From: Clavibacter sepedonicus
GTDB lineage: Bacteria; Actinomycetota; Actinomycetes; Actinomycetales; Microbacteriaceae
Length of the DNA stretch: 64,000 bases
Direction: 5' to 3'
Assembly (NCBI RefSeq): GCF_000069225.1
Contig: NC_010407.1
Coordinates: 434,001-498,000, forward strand
In this document: positions 26,039 to 36,074 of the stretch, piece by piece
How the letters are laid out: each line of letters begins with the position of its first letter
Numbering within the stretch: position 1 is the first letter of the stretch
The notes under the pieces: generated by a model
Database searches by the model: none
Told to the model about the DNA's origin: nothing
Seen by the model: the letters and a program-made list of their open reading frames with translations, nothing else
Position numbers and translations under genes: made by a program

Positions 26039-26102
26039 GTCCCCAGCGTAGGCACCGTGGATGCGAACGCGCCCAGGCCGAGGGCGGATCCGCGACCTCC
26101 CG

Positions 26103-27743
26103 TTACGCGTCGAGCGCCGCGTCGACGATCCGCTTGGCCTCCGCCTGCAGCGCGTGCAGGTGGTCGAGGCCCACGAAGGACTCGGCGTAGATCTTGTACA
26201 CGTCCTCCGTGCCGCTCGGGCGCGCGGCGAACCACGCGTTCTCCGTGACGACCTTGACGCCGCCGACCGCGGCGCCGTTGCCGGGCGCCGTGCTCAGCTT
26301 GGCGGTGATCGGGTCGCCCGCGACCTCGGTGGCCGCGATGGCGTCACCGTCGAGCTTGCCGAGCGTGGCCTTCTGCGCCTTGGTCGCCGCCGCGTCGACG
26401 CGCTCGTACACCGGGTCGCCGAAGCGCTCGGTGAGCTCGCGGTAGAGCGCGCTCGGCGTCTTGCCCGTGACCGCGACGATCTCCGACGCGAGGAGGGCCA
26501 GGAGGATCCCGTCCTTGTCCGTGGTCCAGACCGTGCCGTCCATGCGGAGGAAGCTCGCGCCGGCGGACTCCTCGCCGCCGAAGCCCACGGATCCGTCGAT
26601 GAGGCCGGGCACGAACCACTTGAAGCCCACCGGCACCTCCCAGAGGCGGCGGCCGAGCGACTCGGCGACCCGGTTGATCACGCTGGAGGAGACGAGCGTC
26701 TTGCCGATCGCGGCGTCCTCGCGCCAGTGCGGGCGGTGCGCGTAGAGGTAGTCGATCGCGACCGCGAGGTAGTGGTTCGGGTTCATCAGGCCGGCGTCGG
26801 GCGTGACGATGCCGTGGCGGTCGGCGTCGGCGTCGTTGCCGGTGAGGATGTCGAAGTCGTCCTTGCGCGCGAGCACGCTCGCCATCGCGGATGCGGAGGA
26901 CGGGTCCATGCGGATCCTGCCGTCCCAGTCGAGCGTCATGAACGACCACGCCGGATCCACCTCGGGGTTCACGACCTCGAGGTCGAGGCCGTAGCGCTCG
27001 CCGATCGCGGCCCAGTACTCGACCGAGGCGCCGCCGAGCGGGTCCGCGCCGATGCGCACGCCCGCCTTCTTGATCGCCTCCATGTCGATGATGGAGCCGA
27101 GGTCGTCCACGTAGTGGCCGAGGAAGTCGTAGCCCTCGACGCTCGCGCGCGCCTCGTCGAGCGGGACGCGCTTCACGTCGACGAGGCCGCCCGCGATGAT
27201 CGCGTTCGCCCGGGCCGCGATCCAGCCGGTGGCGTCGGAGTCGGCGGGCCCGCCGTGCGGCGGGTTGTACTTGAAGCCGCCGTCGGCGGGCGGGTTGTGG
27301 CTGGGGGTCACGACGATGCCGTCCGCCACGTCGTCTTCCCCGTGGGCGTCGTCGCGGTTCCAGCGGAGGATCGCGTGCGAGAGGGCGGGCGTCGGGCACC
27401 AGGAGTCGCGCGAGTCGGCGAGCACGCGCACGCCGTTGGCGACGAGCACCTCGAGCGCGGTGTCCTCGGCGGGCCGGGAGAGCCCGTGGGTGTCGCGGCC
27501 GATGAACAGCGGGCCGGTGATGCCCTGCTCGGCCCGGTACTCCACGATCGCCTGCGTGATGGCGAGGATGTGGTCCTCGTTGAACGCGGTCTTCAGCGAG
27601 CTGCCGCGGTGGCCGCTCGTGCCGAACGCCACCTTCTGCTCCGGATCCTCCATGTCGGGGTGGAGGTCGTGGTACGCCCGGATCAGCTCGTCGAGGTCGA
27701 TGAGGTCGGACGGGAGGGCGGCGGTGCCTGCGCGGTCATGCAT
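26103..27743 (-). CDS. pgm: alpha-phosphoglucomutase
   Basis: A 546-residue phosphoglucomutase, the same length as E. coli Pgm. The phosphoserine loop is [11 protein letters not shown], the Mg-binding loop is [11 protein letters not shown], the sugar-binding loop [10 protein letters not shown] and the phosphate loop RPSGTED. It interconverts glucose-1-phosphate and glucose-6-phosphate, linking glycogen, trehalose and cell-wall sugar nucleotides to glycolysis. ATG at 27743 follows AGGATGG. An in-frame ATG 12 codons earlier is less likely. It is divergent from pheA by 49 bp. Confidence 0.95.
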   Translation of the reverse strand: MHDRAGTAALPSDLIDLDELIRAYHDLHPDMEDPEQKVAFGTSGHRGSSLKTAFNEDHILAITQAIVEYRAEQGITGPLFIGRDTHGLSRPAEDTALEVLVANGVRVLADSRDSWCPTPALSHAILRWNRDDAHGEDDVADGIVVTPSHNPPADGGFKYNPPHGGPADSDATGWIAARANAIIAGGLVDVKRVPLDEARASVEGYDFLGHYVDDLGSIIDMEAIKKAGVRIGADPLGGASVEYWAAIGERYGLDLEVVNPEVDPAWSFMTLDWDGRIRMDPSSASAMASVLARKDDFDILTGNDADADRHGIVTPDAGLMNPNHYLAVAIDYLYAHRPHWREDAAIGKTLVSSSVINRVAESLGRRLWEVPVGFKWFVPGLIDGSVGFGGEESAGASFLRMDGTVWTTDKDGILLALLASEIVAVTGKTPSALYRELTERFGDPVYERVDAAATKAQKATLGKLDGDAIAATEVAGDPITAKLSTAPGNGAAVGGVKVVTENAWFAARPSGTEDVYKIYAESFVGLDHLHALQAEAKRIVDAALDA

Positions 27744-27780
27744 GGATCCATCCTGGCACCGGCCCCCGCCGATTCCCATC

Positions 27781-27786
27781 TAGGGT
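27781..27786 (+). promoter_or_regulatory. leaderless -10 of pheA
   Basis: TAGGGT exactly 6 nt before the pheA ATG and no SD, so transcription probably starts at the A of ATG. It overlaps an unoccupied CTAG (27780-27783). Confidence 0.5.
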
Positions 27787-27792
27787 GCAGGC

Positions 27793-28761
27793 ATGCCCGA
27801 GACCCCCCGACCCGACGAGACGTACAGCTACCTCGGCCCGGCCGGCACCTTCACGGAGGCGGCGCTCAAGCAGGTGGACGCGGCGCGCGGCCGCACGTGG
27901 CGCGCGGTCAACAACGCGTCGGAGGCGCTCGCCGACGTCGTCGCCGGCACCTCGGTCGCCGCCATGATCGCCATCGAGAACTCGGTCGAGGGCGGGGTGA
28001 CCGCCACGCAGGACGCGCTCGCGAACATCCCGGGCCTCCGGATCCTCAGCGAGCACCTCGTGCCCGTGTCCTTCGACCTCGTGGTGCGGCCGGGCACGGC
28101 GCTCGCCGACGTGCGGACGGTCGCCGCGCATCCGGTCGCCTACGGGCAGTGCCGCCGCTTCCTCGAGCGCGAGCTGCGCACGCACGGGCACGTGCCCGCG
28201 ACGTCGAACGTGGCCGCGGCCCTGTCGCTGCTGGAGTGCGGCATCGCCGACGCCGCCATCGCGCCGCCGCAGATCACGGAGAGCCAGCCGCTCGAGGCCG
28301 TGGCCCGCGGCATCGGCGACAACCTGAACGCCGTCACGCGCTTCGTGCTCGTCGGCCGCGCCACCGCGCTCCCCGCGCGCACGGGTGCCGACAAGACGAG
28401 CCTCATCATCGAGCTGCCGGACGACCGCGCCGGATCCCTGCTCGACCTCCTCGAGCAGTTCGCGACCCGCGGGGTGAACCTCGCGCTCATCCAGTCGCGG
28501 CCCATCGGCGACGAGCTCGGCCGCTACCGGTTCGTCATCGACGCGGAGGGGCACGTGCACGACGAGCGCGTGGCCGACGCGCTGCTCGGGATCCGCCGCT
28601 TCAGCCCGCGCGTCACCTTCCTCGGCTCCTACCCGCGGGCCGACGGGACGCCGAGCACCTACCGCGCCCGGTACGAGGACGACGTCTTCCTCGAGGCGCG
28701 CGACTGGCTGCGCGGGATCCTCTCCGCCGAGCCCGGCGCGGGCGCGGACGCGGGCACCTAG
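27793..28761 (+). CDS. pheA: prephenate dehydratase
   Basis: A 322-residue monofunctional prephenate dehydratase, which makes phenylpyruvate for phenylalanine synthesis. The catalytic domain (about 10-185) has YSYLGPAGTFTEAAL, AMIAIENSVEGGVTAT and the essential TRF (NAVTRFVLV). The ACT domain (about 198-280) has the regulatory motif as IQSRPIGDELGRYRF, where ESRP is replaced by QSRP. Phenylalanine feedback is therefore likely but with a changed contact. Its TAG stop shares a CTAG with the stop of the convergent permease. Confidence 0.95.
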   Translation: MPETPRPDETYSYLGPAGTFTEAALKQVDAARGRTWRAVNNASEALADVVAGTSVAAMIAIENSVEGGVTATQDALANIPGLRILSEHLVPVSFDLVVRPGTALADVRTVAAHPVAYGQCRRFLERELRTHGHVPATSNVAAALSLLECGIADAAIAPPQITESQPLEAVARGIGDNLNAVTRFVLVGRATALPARTGADKTSLIIELPDDRAGSLLDLLEQFATRGVNLALIQSRPIGDELGRYRFVIDAEGHVHDERVADALLGIRRFSPRVTFLGSYPRADGTPSTYRARYEDDVFLEARDWLRGILSAEPGAGADAGT

Positions 28762-30116
28762 CCGCGGTCGACCGGCCGGGAGCGCGCGCCCGTCACGCGG
28801 CTGAGCAGGTACAGCACGATGCCGACGGCCACGAGGATCGCGCCGAACAGCCACACCTGGCCGCTCTGCTGCGTGAGCAGCAGGACGCAGGAGAGCGTCC
28901 CGAGCACGGGGATCGCGGTCCAGACGCGGAAGTGCGCGTGATCCACGCGGTCCTTCCGCAGCACCAGCACCGCGACGTTGGTGCTGATGAAGACGAAGAG
29001 CAGAAGGAGCACGACGGTCTCGGCGAGCGTGCCCACGTCGCCGACCGCGGTGAGGCCGATGGCGACCAGCGTGGTGACGACGATCGCGACCCACGGCGTC
29101 CGCCGCCTCGGCAGCACGCGGCCGAGCACGCCGGGCAGGAGGCCCTGCTCGCTCATGCCGAAGGTAACGCGGCTCGCCATGATCATGGTCAGCAGCGCGC
29201 CGTTCGCCACCGCCACGAGGGCGATGAGGCTGAACACCCACGGCGGGATGCCGGCGCCGGTCGCCTGCACGACCGCGAGCAGCGGCCCGGTCGACTCGGC
29301 GAGCTCCTCGGCCGGGAGCGCGGCGGAGCTCGCCAGCGCGACGAGCACGTAGACGACACCCGCGGTCGCGAGCGCGCCGAACAGCGCCTTCGGGTAGACG
29401 CGGCTCGGATCCCGCACCTCCTCGGCCACGTTGGCGCTCGTCTCGAACCCGACGAACGAGTAGTACGCGACGATCGCCGCCGAGAGCGTGGCGAGCGCGG
29501 CGTTCGAGCCCTCGGGGAACTCCGTCACGCGCGACACGTCGCCGCCCCCGCCGCCGAGCATCACGGCCACCACGACGATCACGATGACGAGGCCGCTCAG
29601 CTCGATCACGGTCATCACGACGTTGCCGCGCATGCTCTCGGTGATCCCGCGGGCGTTGAGCGCCGCCACGAGCAGCAGGAAGACGATGGCGGCGGGGATC
29701 CGGGGCACGTCCATCACGGGCGCGAGCAGCGTCGAGAGGTACTCGCCCGCGAAGGCCAGCGACAGGCCGGCGGCGCTCACGACCCCGGCCGCGAGCATCG
29801 AGAAGCCCACGAGGAACGACACGACCGGCAGCTTGAACGCGCGCTCCGCGAAGATCGCGGCGCCGCCCGCCTTCGGGTACTTCGTGACGAGCTCGGCGTA
29901 GGAGCCCGCGGTCAGCAGCGCCAGCAGCAGCGCCACCACGAGCGGCACCCAGAGCGCGCCGCCGACGTCCTCCGCGAGCGTGCCCATGAGCGCGTAGATC
30001 CCCGCGCCGAGCACGTCGCCGAGGATGAAGAGGAACAGCAGCGGGCCGGTGATCGCCTGCGTGAGCTTCGAGCCGCCCGCGGGAGCCCCCGTGTCGGCCT
30101 CGGTCGTGGTCGCCAT
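28758..30116 (-). CDS. APC-family amino acid permease
   Basis: A 452-residue permease with about 12 membrane helices. Signatures are GDVLGAGIYALMGTLAEDVGG near the N-terminus and SFVGFETSANVAEEVRDPSR in the middle. It likely exchanges or imports an amino acid; the substrate is unknown. SD GGAGGAGG is 7-8 nt before the ATG. Convergent with pheA: both stops are read from the same CTAG palindrome (28758-28761), so the two coding sequences overlap by 4 bp. Confidence 0.9.
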   Translation of the reverse strand: MATTTEADTGAPAGGSKLTQAITGPLLFLFILGDVLGAGIYALMGTLAEDVGGALWVPLVVALLLALLTAGSYAELVTKYPKAGGAAIFAERAFKLPVVSFLVGFSMLAAGVVSAAGLSLAFAGEYLSTLLAPVMDVPRIPAAIVFLLLVAALNARGITESMRGNVVMTVIELSGLVIVIVVVAVMLGGGGGDVSRVTEFPEGSNAALATLSAAIVAYYSFVGFETSANVAEEVRDPSRVYPKALFGALATAGVVYVLVALASSAALPAEELAESTGPLLAVVQATGAGIPPWVFSLIALVAVANGALLTMIMASRVTFGMSEQGLLPGVLGRVLPRRRTPWVAIVVTTLVAIGLTAVGDVGTLAETVVLLLLFVFISTNVAVLVLRKDRVDHAHFRVWTAIPVLGTLSCVLLLTQQSGQVWLFGAILVAVGIVLYLLSRVTGARSRPVDRG

Positions 30117-30246
30117 GTCCGGTCCTCCTCCTCGGTCGCCGGGTCGGATGCCCGGCGGGCACGCTCGCGCGTCCCCCCACGACCCTGGCCCGGTCGCGCG
30201 TCGGCGTCCGGGGGCTTGACGCCCGGCCGCCCGCGACCCGCTTCGT

Positions 30247-30252
30247 TAGAGT
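30247..30252 (+). promoter_or_regulatory. leaderless -10 of serS
   Basis: TAGAGT six bases before the GTG start. A TTGACG lies at 30216-30221, too far (25 bp) to be a normal -35. Confidence 0.45.
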
Positions 30253-30258
30253 GACGGG

Positions 30259-31539
30259 GTGATCGATCCGCAGACCCTCCGCGACCATCCCGACCTCGTC
30301 ATCGCCTCGCAGGAGCTGCGCGGCGCGTCCGTGGAGGTGGTCGACCAGGCGGTCGCCGCGGACTCCGAGCGCAGGCAGGCGATCACCGAGTTCGAGGGCC
30401 TCCGCGCGGAGCAGAACGCGCACGGCAAGCTCGTCGCGAAGGCCGACAAGGCCGACAAGCCGCGCCTCATCGCCGAGGTGCAGGAGCTGAAGGCCCGCGT
30501 CACCGCCGCGCAGGAGCGCGCGCAGCAGGCCGAGGCCGCGCTCGACGAGGCGATGCGGCGGATCCCGAACATCGTCATCGACGGCGTCCCCGCGGGCGGC
30601 GAGGACGACTGGGCGCTCCTCCGCGAGGTCGGCGAGAAGGCGGCCTTCGACTTCGAGCCCCGCGACCACCTGGAAATCGGCGAGATCCTCGACGCCATCG
30701 ACATGGGCCGCGGCGCCAAGGTCTCCGGTGCCCGCTTCCACTTCCTCAAGGGCATCGGCGCCCGGCTCGAGATCGCCCTGATGAACTTCGGCCTGGCCCG
30801 CGCGCTCGAGGCGGGCCTCGTGCCGCTCATCACGCCCACGCTCGTGAAGCCCGAGATCATGGCCGGCACGGGCTTCCTCGGCGCCCACGCCGACGAGGTC
30901 TACCACCTCGACGACGACGACCTGTACCTCACGGGCACGAGCGAGGTGGCGCTCGCCGGGTACCACGCCGACGAGATCCTCGACCTCGCCGCGGGGCCCA
31001 TCCGCTACGCCGGCTGGTCCACGTGCTACCGCAAGGAGGCGGGCTCCTACGGCAAGGACACCCGCGGCATCATCCGCGTGCACCAGTTCCAGAAGCTCGA
31101 GATGTTCTCCTACGTCGACCCGGCCGACGCCGAGGCCGAGCACGAGCGCCTCCTCGCCATGCAGGAGCGCATGATGCAGGACCTCGGCCTCGCCTACCGC
31201 GTCATCGACACGGCGGCCGGCGACCTCGGGTCGAGCGCCGCCCGCAAGTACGACGTCGAGGCGTGGATCCCCACCCAGGGCGCCTACCGCGAGCTCACCT
31301 CCACCTCGAACTGCACGACGTTCCAGGCCCGCCGTCTCGGCACGCGCTTCCGCGGCGAGGACGGCCGCACATCGCCCGTCGCCACGCTCAACGGCACGCT
31401 CGCGACCACGCGCTGGATCGTCGCGATCCTCGAGACCCACCAGCGCGCGGACGGCTCGGTGCGCGTGCCCGAGGCGCTCCGCCCGTACCTCGGTGGCCTC
31501 GAGGTGCTCGAGCCGGCCACGGCGAAGGCGGCCCGATGA
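30259..31539 (+). CDS. serS: seryl-tRNA synthetase
   Basis: A 426-residue class II aminoacyl-tRNA synthetase. The N-terminal antiparallel coiled coil (about 25-100) contacts the long variable arm of tRNA-Ser. The catalytic core has [12 protein letters not shown], motif 2 ([18 protein letters not shown]), [11 protein letters not shown] and motif 3 ([16 protein letters not shown]). It starts with GTG. The Cof phosphatase gene overlaps by ATGA. Two serine tRNA genes lie within 3 kb downstream on the same strand. Confidence 0.97.
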   Translation: MIDPQTLRDHPDLVIASQELRGASVEVVDQAVAADSERRQAITEFEGLRAEQNAHGKLVAKADKADKPRLIAEVQELKARVTAAQERAQQAEAALDEAMRRIPNIVIDGVPAGGEDDWALLREVGEKAAFDFEPRDHLEIGEILDAIDMGRGAKVSGARFHFLKGIGARLEIALMNFGLARALEAGLVPLITPTLVKPEIMAGTGFLGAHADEVYHLDDDDLYLTGTSEVALAGYHADEILDLAAGPIRYAGWSTCYRKEAGSYGKDTRGIIRVHQFQKLEMFSYVDPADAEAEHERLLAMQERMMQDLGLAYRVIDTAAGDLGSSAARKYDVEAWIPTQGAYRELTSTSNCTTFQARRLGTRFRGEDGRTSPVATLNGTLATTRWIVAILETHQRADGSVRVPEALRPYLGGLEVLEPATAKAAR

Positions 31540-32357
31540 CCCCGCGCGTGTCCGACGCCGACCGCCTCCTCATCGCCCTCGACATCGACGGCACCCTCCT
31601 CGGCGAGGACGGCTCGCTCGACGAGTCGGTCATCCGCGAGGTGCGGCGGATGGAGGAGATCGGCCACCTGGTCATGCCCTCCACCGGCCGCTCGGTCGCC
31701 GACACCCTGCCGATCGTCGACCGCCTGGGGATCCACCCGCGGTACATGGTGTGCTCGAACGGCGCCATCGTGCTCGAGCGCGACGCGGACGCCCCCGCCG
31801 GCTACAGCCGCCGCTTCGTCGAGACCTTCGACCCCGCCGACGTGCTCCAGCGGATCCACCCCCACCTCGCGAGCGGCCGCTACGCCGTCGAGGACGAGCA
31901 CGGCGTGTACCTCTACGCCGGCGGCGACTTCCCGGACGGCGCGCTCGAGGCGAACGGCCGCCAGGTCGAGTTCGAGGAGCTGCTGCACGTTCCCGCGACG
32001 CGCGTCGTCGTCATCTCGCCCGGCCACGACATGGAGGACTTCCAGGACGTCGTCGAGCGCATGGGCCTCCACCGCGTCAGCTACTCGATCGGCTGGACCG
32101 CATGGCTCGACATCGCGCCTGACGGCGTGAACAAGGCCACCGCCATGGAGCGCGTGCGCGAGCTGCACGGGATCGACCGCACGCACGTCTTCGCGATGGG
32201 CGACGGGCGCAACGACATCGAGATGCTGGTGTGGGCCGGCGAGCACGGCCGGGGCATCGCCATGGGTCAGGCGCCGGCCGAGGTCATCGCCGTCGCCAGC
32301 GAGGTCACGGGCCCCATCACCGAGAACGGCGCGGCCGCGGTCCTCGCCCGCCTCTGA
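31536..32357 (+). CDS. Cof-type HAD-superfamily phosphatase
   Basis: A 273-residue HAD hydrolase of the Cof subfamily. Motif [16 protein letters not shown], motif II STGRSV, the C2-type cap in the middle, Lys in [11 protein letters not shown], and motif [17 protein letters not shown] are all present. It dephosphorylates sugar phosphates or flavin-type substrates; the specific one is unknown. The ATG overlaps the serS stop (ATGA), so the two are translationally coupled. A short CCCC-AGCT-GGGG dyad follows at about 32373-32384. Confidence 0.92.
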   Translation: MTPRVSDADRLLIALDIDGTLLGEDGSLDESVIREVRRMEEIGHLVMPSTGRSVADTLPIVDRLGIHPRYMVCSNGAIVLERDADAPAGYSRRFVETFDPADVLQRIHPHLASGRYAVEDEHGVYLYAGGDFPDGALEANGRQVEFEELLHVPATRVVVISPGHDMEDFQDVVERMGLHRVSYSIGWTAWLDIAPDGVNKATAMERVRELHGIDRTHVFAMGDGRNDIEMLVWAGEHGRGIAMGQAPAEVIAVASEVTGPITENGAAAVLARL

Positions 32358-32518
32358 CGACCGATTCCCCAGCTGGGGAGAGTTCAGCTCGCTCTGATCC
32401 TGCCCATGCGAGAGTGGCGCATCCCGCGCGGCCACCCGGCCGCACCACCGCGGGCCGACCGGCCACCGGTAGGATCCTCATCGATCGCACGTCGCCCGCC
32501 ACGCGGGAGCGCGCATCG

Positions 32519-32603
32519 GGAGGGCTGTCCGAGCGGCCGATGGAGCCAGTCTTGAAAACTGGTGGGCAGAGATGTCTCGTGGGTTCGAATCCCACGCCCT
32601 CCG
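32519..32603 (+). tRNA. tRNA-Ser(TGA)
   Basis: 85 nt. Acceptor GGAGGGC/GCCCTCC with G discriminator, anticodon arm CCAGT-CTTGAAA-ACTGG (anticodon TGA), long class II variable arm and GTTCGAAT T-loop. CCA is not encoded. The LCP gene starts 16 nt after it, so both may come from one transcript. Confidence 0.95.
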
Positions 32604-32619
32604 CCCGGAGAGGATCCGC

Positions 32620-33879
32620 ATGAGCGACGCGCCCCTGCGACCCCGGCGAACCGCCACGACCCCCGTCATCGCCCGCCACGGCCGGCTCGGACGACCGAGC
32701 GCGGCGCGCACCCTCGTCAAGGGCATCGCTATGGGCGTCGCGGTCCTGCTCGTCAGTGGGCTCTCCGTCGGCACGATCGCGCTGTGGGACCTCAACAAGT
32801 CCGTCCAGGCGAACACCGTCGACATCAGCGACGGCACCGAGCAGACCACGGTCGGCGTCGGCGCGCTCGACGGCGGCTTCAACGTGCTGCTCGCCGGATC
32901 CGACACCCGCCAGGGCCAGGGGGACGGCTACGGCAAGACCGACGGCGCGCTCAACGACGTCAACATGGTGCTCCACGTCTCCGCCGACCACTCGCAGGCC
33001 ACGGTCGTCAGCCTGCCGCGCGACATGGTCGTGCCCATCCCCGCGTGCGCGCGCAGCGACGGATCCGGCACCGCGCCCGCGATGTCCGCCGCGCCGCTCA
33101 ACTCGGCGCTGTCCGACGGCGGCCTGCCGTGCGTCGCGAAGACCGTCGCGCAGTTCACCGGCCTCGACATCCCGTACGCCGCGCTCATCGAGTTCAACGG
33201 CGTCATCGAGATGTCCAACGCGGTCGGCGGCGTCCCCGTCTGCCTCGCGAGCCCGCTCAAGGACAAGCGCACCGACCTCGACCTCCCGGCGGGCGAGAAC
33301 ACCCTCCAGGGCAAGGAGGCGCTCCAGTTCCTCCGCACCCGCCACGCGGTCGGCGACGGCAGCGACCTGGCGCGCATCAGCAACCAGCAGGTCTTCCTGT
33401 CGGCGCTCGTGCGCACGATGAAACAGTCGAGCACGCTCTCGGATCCCACGCGCGTCTACGGCCTCGCCAAGGCCGCGGTCGACAACATGCAGCGCTCCAC
33501 GTCGCTCGACTACCAGACCATGGCGTCCATGGCGCTGGCGCTCAAGGACATCCCGCTCGACCAGGTGCGCTTCCTGCAGTACCCGGGCACCACGTCCGGC
33601 ACGGGCGTCTACGCCGGCAAGGTCCAGCCGCTGAAGGCCGACGGCGACCAGCTCATGCAGCTGCTGAAGGCGGATGCGCCGTTCGAGGTCAAGGCGGGCA
33701 ACACGGGCCTCGGCGCGGTCGAGGAGCAGCCCGCGGCATCGACCCTGACGCCGTCGCCGAGCGCTCCTGCGGCGGCGAGCGGATCCCAGCCCGCCACCTC
33801 GGCGCCCACGGTGCTGCCCGAGGCCGTCACGGGCACGGACGCGGGGACGGTGACCTGCTCGAAGGGCTTCAAGGGGTGA
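32620..33879 (+). CDS. LytR-CpsA-Psr cell-wall ligase
   Basis: A 419-residue LCP protein that transfers polyprenyl-linked glycopolymers onto peptidoglycan. A cytoplasmic N-terminus is followed by one membrane helix (about 34-55). The extracellular LCP domain has the conserved NVLLAGSDTR, VVSLPRDMVVPIP, GVPVCLASPLKD and EALQFLRTRHAVGDGSDLARISNQQ with its catalytic Arg/Asp residues. The C-terminus is Pro/Ser/Ala-rich. The GGAGAGGA SD lies in the 16-nt gap after tRNA-Ser, so the mRNA 5' end may be made by tRNA 3' processing. Confidence 0.93.
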   Translation: MSDAPLRPRRTATTPVIARHGRLGRPSAARTLVKGIAMGVAVLLVSGLSVGTIALWDLNKSVQANTVDISDGTEQTTVGVGALDGGFNVLLAGSDTRQGQGDGYGKTDGALNDVNMVLHVSADHSQATVVSLPRDMVVPIPACARSDGSGTAPAMSAAPLNSALSDGGLPCVAKTVAQFTGLDIPYAALIEFNGVIEMSNAVGGVPVCLASPLKDKRTDLDLPAGENTLQGKEALQFLRTRHAVGDGSDLARISNQQVFLSALVRTMKQSSTLSDPTRVYGLAKAAVDNMQRSTSLDYQTMASMALALKDIPLDQVRFLQYPGTTSGTGVYAGKVQPLKADGDQLMQLLKADAPFEVKAGNTGLGAVEEQPAASTLTPSPSAPAAASGSQPATSAPTVLPEAVTGTDAGTVTCSKGFKG

Positions 33880-34299
33880 GCCCGGTCGCGCGCGCGGCCG
33901 CTTGAGCGCCGCGCGTCGGATGAGGGCGACGGGGCCCCGCCGCACACCCTATGCAGCGAGGACCCGTCTATCTCGTTCAGCTTTCGACCCGAATCCTCCG
34001 CCGGACGAGAATCTCGTGATCTCGCCCACGGGGGCTCGCGACGTCGTCGCGTGCGTGAGGGTGAGCGGCGCCGGTTCGGGGGATCCGGGACCGCGGCCAT
34101 GTGGGCGAGCGGGACATCTCTGGGCTGACACATCGACACGCGGGGGGTAAGCCGGTCGGGTCCGGCACACGCGTCGTCAGAGACACTACGTGTCCGTCGA
34201 ATGGGGGACAACCGCGCCGCACCCCCCGTTCGGGCCGGCGGCCCGGTGCGCGGGGATGTGAGCAGGCCGCCGCGTCCGGTACAGTGGACGGGTACGTCT
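33880..34299. other. 420-bp gap between LCP gene and tRNA-Ser(GCT)
   Basis: No convincing gene. The stretch 33940-34030 is lower in G+C than its surroundings, and GACAC-TAC-GTGTC forms a dyad at 34182-34194. TACAGT at 34280-34285 is a plausible -10 for the tRNA. I looked for the conserved small-SRP-RNA core and did not find it. Confidence 0.4.
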
Positions 34300-34388
34300 G
34301 GAGACGTCGCATAGTTCGGCCTAGTGCACCACCCTGCTAAGGTGGAGTACCCGTATGGGTACCGTGGGTTCAAATCCCACCGTCTCCG
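34300..34388 (+). tRNA. tRNA-Ser(GCT)
   Basis: 89 nt. Acceptor GGAGACG/CGTCTCC with G discriminator, anticodon loop CTGCTAA (anticodon GCT), long variable arm (GAGTACCCGTATGGGTAC) and GTTCAAAT T-loop. The D-loop contains an unoccupied CTAG (34321-34324). CCA is not encoded. Confidence 0.95.
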
Positions 34389-34473
34389 CCATCTCCCCGT
34401 TCCGGCCCCGCGTGGCTGCGTCCGCTTCCTGGCTGCGTCCGCCGCCTGGATCATGGCCCAGTACGCTCGACGC

Positions 34474-35019
34474 ATGGACCGCCAGATGCTCGACCAGCTG
34501 TCGACGGGCCGTTCTCGGCGCGACGTGCAGGCCATCCGCGAGGCGCTGTCCGCGCTGACCGCCGGAGACCTGGTGAGCGTGGTCATCCGCTCCCCGCGCT
34601 ACGGCCTCCACTCGGTCGACGGCCCGGTCCGCGTCGGGTCCAACGGCCAGCTGGTCGTCGCGGACACGGCGCTCGGCGCAGCCGGTGAGATCCAGTCGGT
34701 CTCCATCCGGTCGGGCGACGACATGCCCCCGCAGGGTGGGCTGCCCGACTCCGTCGTGGGCCTCGGCCACGGCACCGTGGCGCGCGTCACCTTCGACGAG
34801 CCCGCCTACGGCGCGTTCCACGTGACGGGTCCGCTCACCGCAGGCGACGACGCGTTCCTCCTCGTCAGCAACTGGATCGTCGTCAACGGCGACGCGTTCG
34901 CCCCGCGGGTCGTCTCCGTGGAGGTCGCGGACGACCTGGACGTGCACCCGGCCAACGTGCCGCCGCGGAGGCCGTCCGTGGAGGACGCCGTGGCGCCCGC
35001 GCCCGGCCCCACGGCCTAG
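34474..35019 (+). CDS. conserved hypothetical protein
   Basis: A 181-residue protein I cannot assign. The first 35 residues are helical and charged (MDRQMLDQLSTGRSRRDVQ), and the rest is beta-rich (VSVVIRSPRYGLHSVDGPVRV, VARVTFDEPAYGAFHVTGPL) with a Pro-rich tail; the two beta units look weakly alike. No signal peptide or membrane helix. A -10 TACGCT lies 6 nt before the ATG. IS copy 2 inserted in its stop codon TAG, which the target duplication restores, so the protein is intact. Confidence 0.7.
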   Translation: MDRQMLDQLSTGRSRRDVQAIREALSALTAGDLVSVVIRSPRYGLHSVDGPVRVGSNGQLVVADTALGAAGEIQSVSIRSGDDMPPQGGLPDSVVGLGHGTVARVTFDEPAYGAFHVTGPLTAGDDAFLLVSNWIVVNGDAFAPRVVSVEVADDLDVHPANVPPRRPSVEDAVAPAPGPTA

Positions 35020-35020
35020 T

Positions 35021-36074
35021 TGTAGTTCCTCGGGAGGTTGTGAACGCTGGGGCGGATAGCGAAGACCTCCGGGACGATGTGGGTTACCACACTCATCAAC
35101 GTCCACGGAGGTCTTCGTGACTCACGCTAACGCCCCGTTCACTCCCGCGGGCAGGGTTCGGCTTGCCCGGTTGATCATCGAGGACGGGTGGCCGGTCCGG
35201 CGTGCGGCGGAGAGGTTCCAGTGCTCGCCCGCGACCGCGTCGAGATGGGCTCGCCGGTATCGGGCCGGGTTGCCGATGACGGACCGCTCATCCCGCCCGC
35301 ACCGGCAACCGACCCGCACGAGTCAGCGTCGGGAGCGGCGGATCATCGCGCTGAGATTCACTCGCCGGTGGGGCCCGCACCGCATCAGCTACCACCTGCG
35401 TATCCCCCGTTCCACGGTCGAGCGGGTCCTCCGTCGCTACCGGATGCCGTTGCTCACGCACCTGGATTCCGCGACGGGACTCCCCGTCCGACGCTCGCCC
35501 GCGCGACGTTACGAGCACTCCTCGCCGGGAGATCTGGTCCACGTCGACATCAAGAAGCTCGGCCGTATCCCGGACGGCGGCGGGCACCGAGTCCTCGGCC
35601 GACAGGCCGGCCGGAAGAACAACCCCCGGACCGGGCGGGGATACGCGTTCCTGCACCACGCCGTGGATGACCACTCCCGACTCGCGTACTCCGAGATCCT
35701 CACCGACGAGCGCAAGGAGACCGCTGCCGCGTTCTGGGCCCGCGCGAACGCGTTCTTCACCACCGCGGGCATCACCGTGATCCGTGTCCTGACGGACAAC
35801 GGCTCCTGCTACCGCTCCCACGCCTTCACCGAGGCGCTCGGCACCATCGCCCACACACGCACCCGCCCCTACCGGCCCCAGACCAACGGGAAGGTCGAGC
35901 GCTTCAACCGCACCCTCGCCACCGAGTGGGCCTACGCCCACCCCTACCTCACCGACGAGGCCCGCGCCGCGACCTACCCTGCCTGGCTGCATCACTACAA
36001 CCACCACCGCCCCCACACCGGCATCGGCGGACTCACGCCCGCCGAACGCGTTCACAACCTCACTGGGAACTACA
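35021..36074 (+). mobile_element. IS481-family element, type 1, copy 2
   Basis: A 1054-bp copy of the element at 21872-22926, in the opposite orientation. The 6-bp target duplication CCTAGT is exact (35015-35020 and 36075-36080). Inverted repeat 35060-35071/35106-35117 surrounds the transposase translation start. The copies agree closely except in the stretch coding for transposase residues 95-168, one residue near the C-terminus and a few bases near the 5' end. Confidence 0.95.

Noticed and set aside
30216..30252. TTGACG ... TAGAGT as a standard sigma-70 promoter for serS
   Set aside because: The spacer is 25 bp, too long; only the -10 as a leaderless promoter is supported.
33880..34299. 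Search for a small SRP RNA near the serine tRNA
   Set aside because: The conserved GGTCAGGTCCGGAAGGAAGC-like core is not present.
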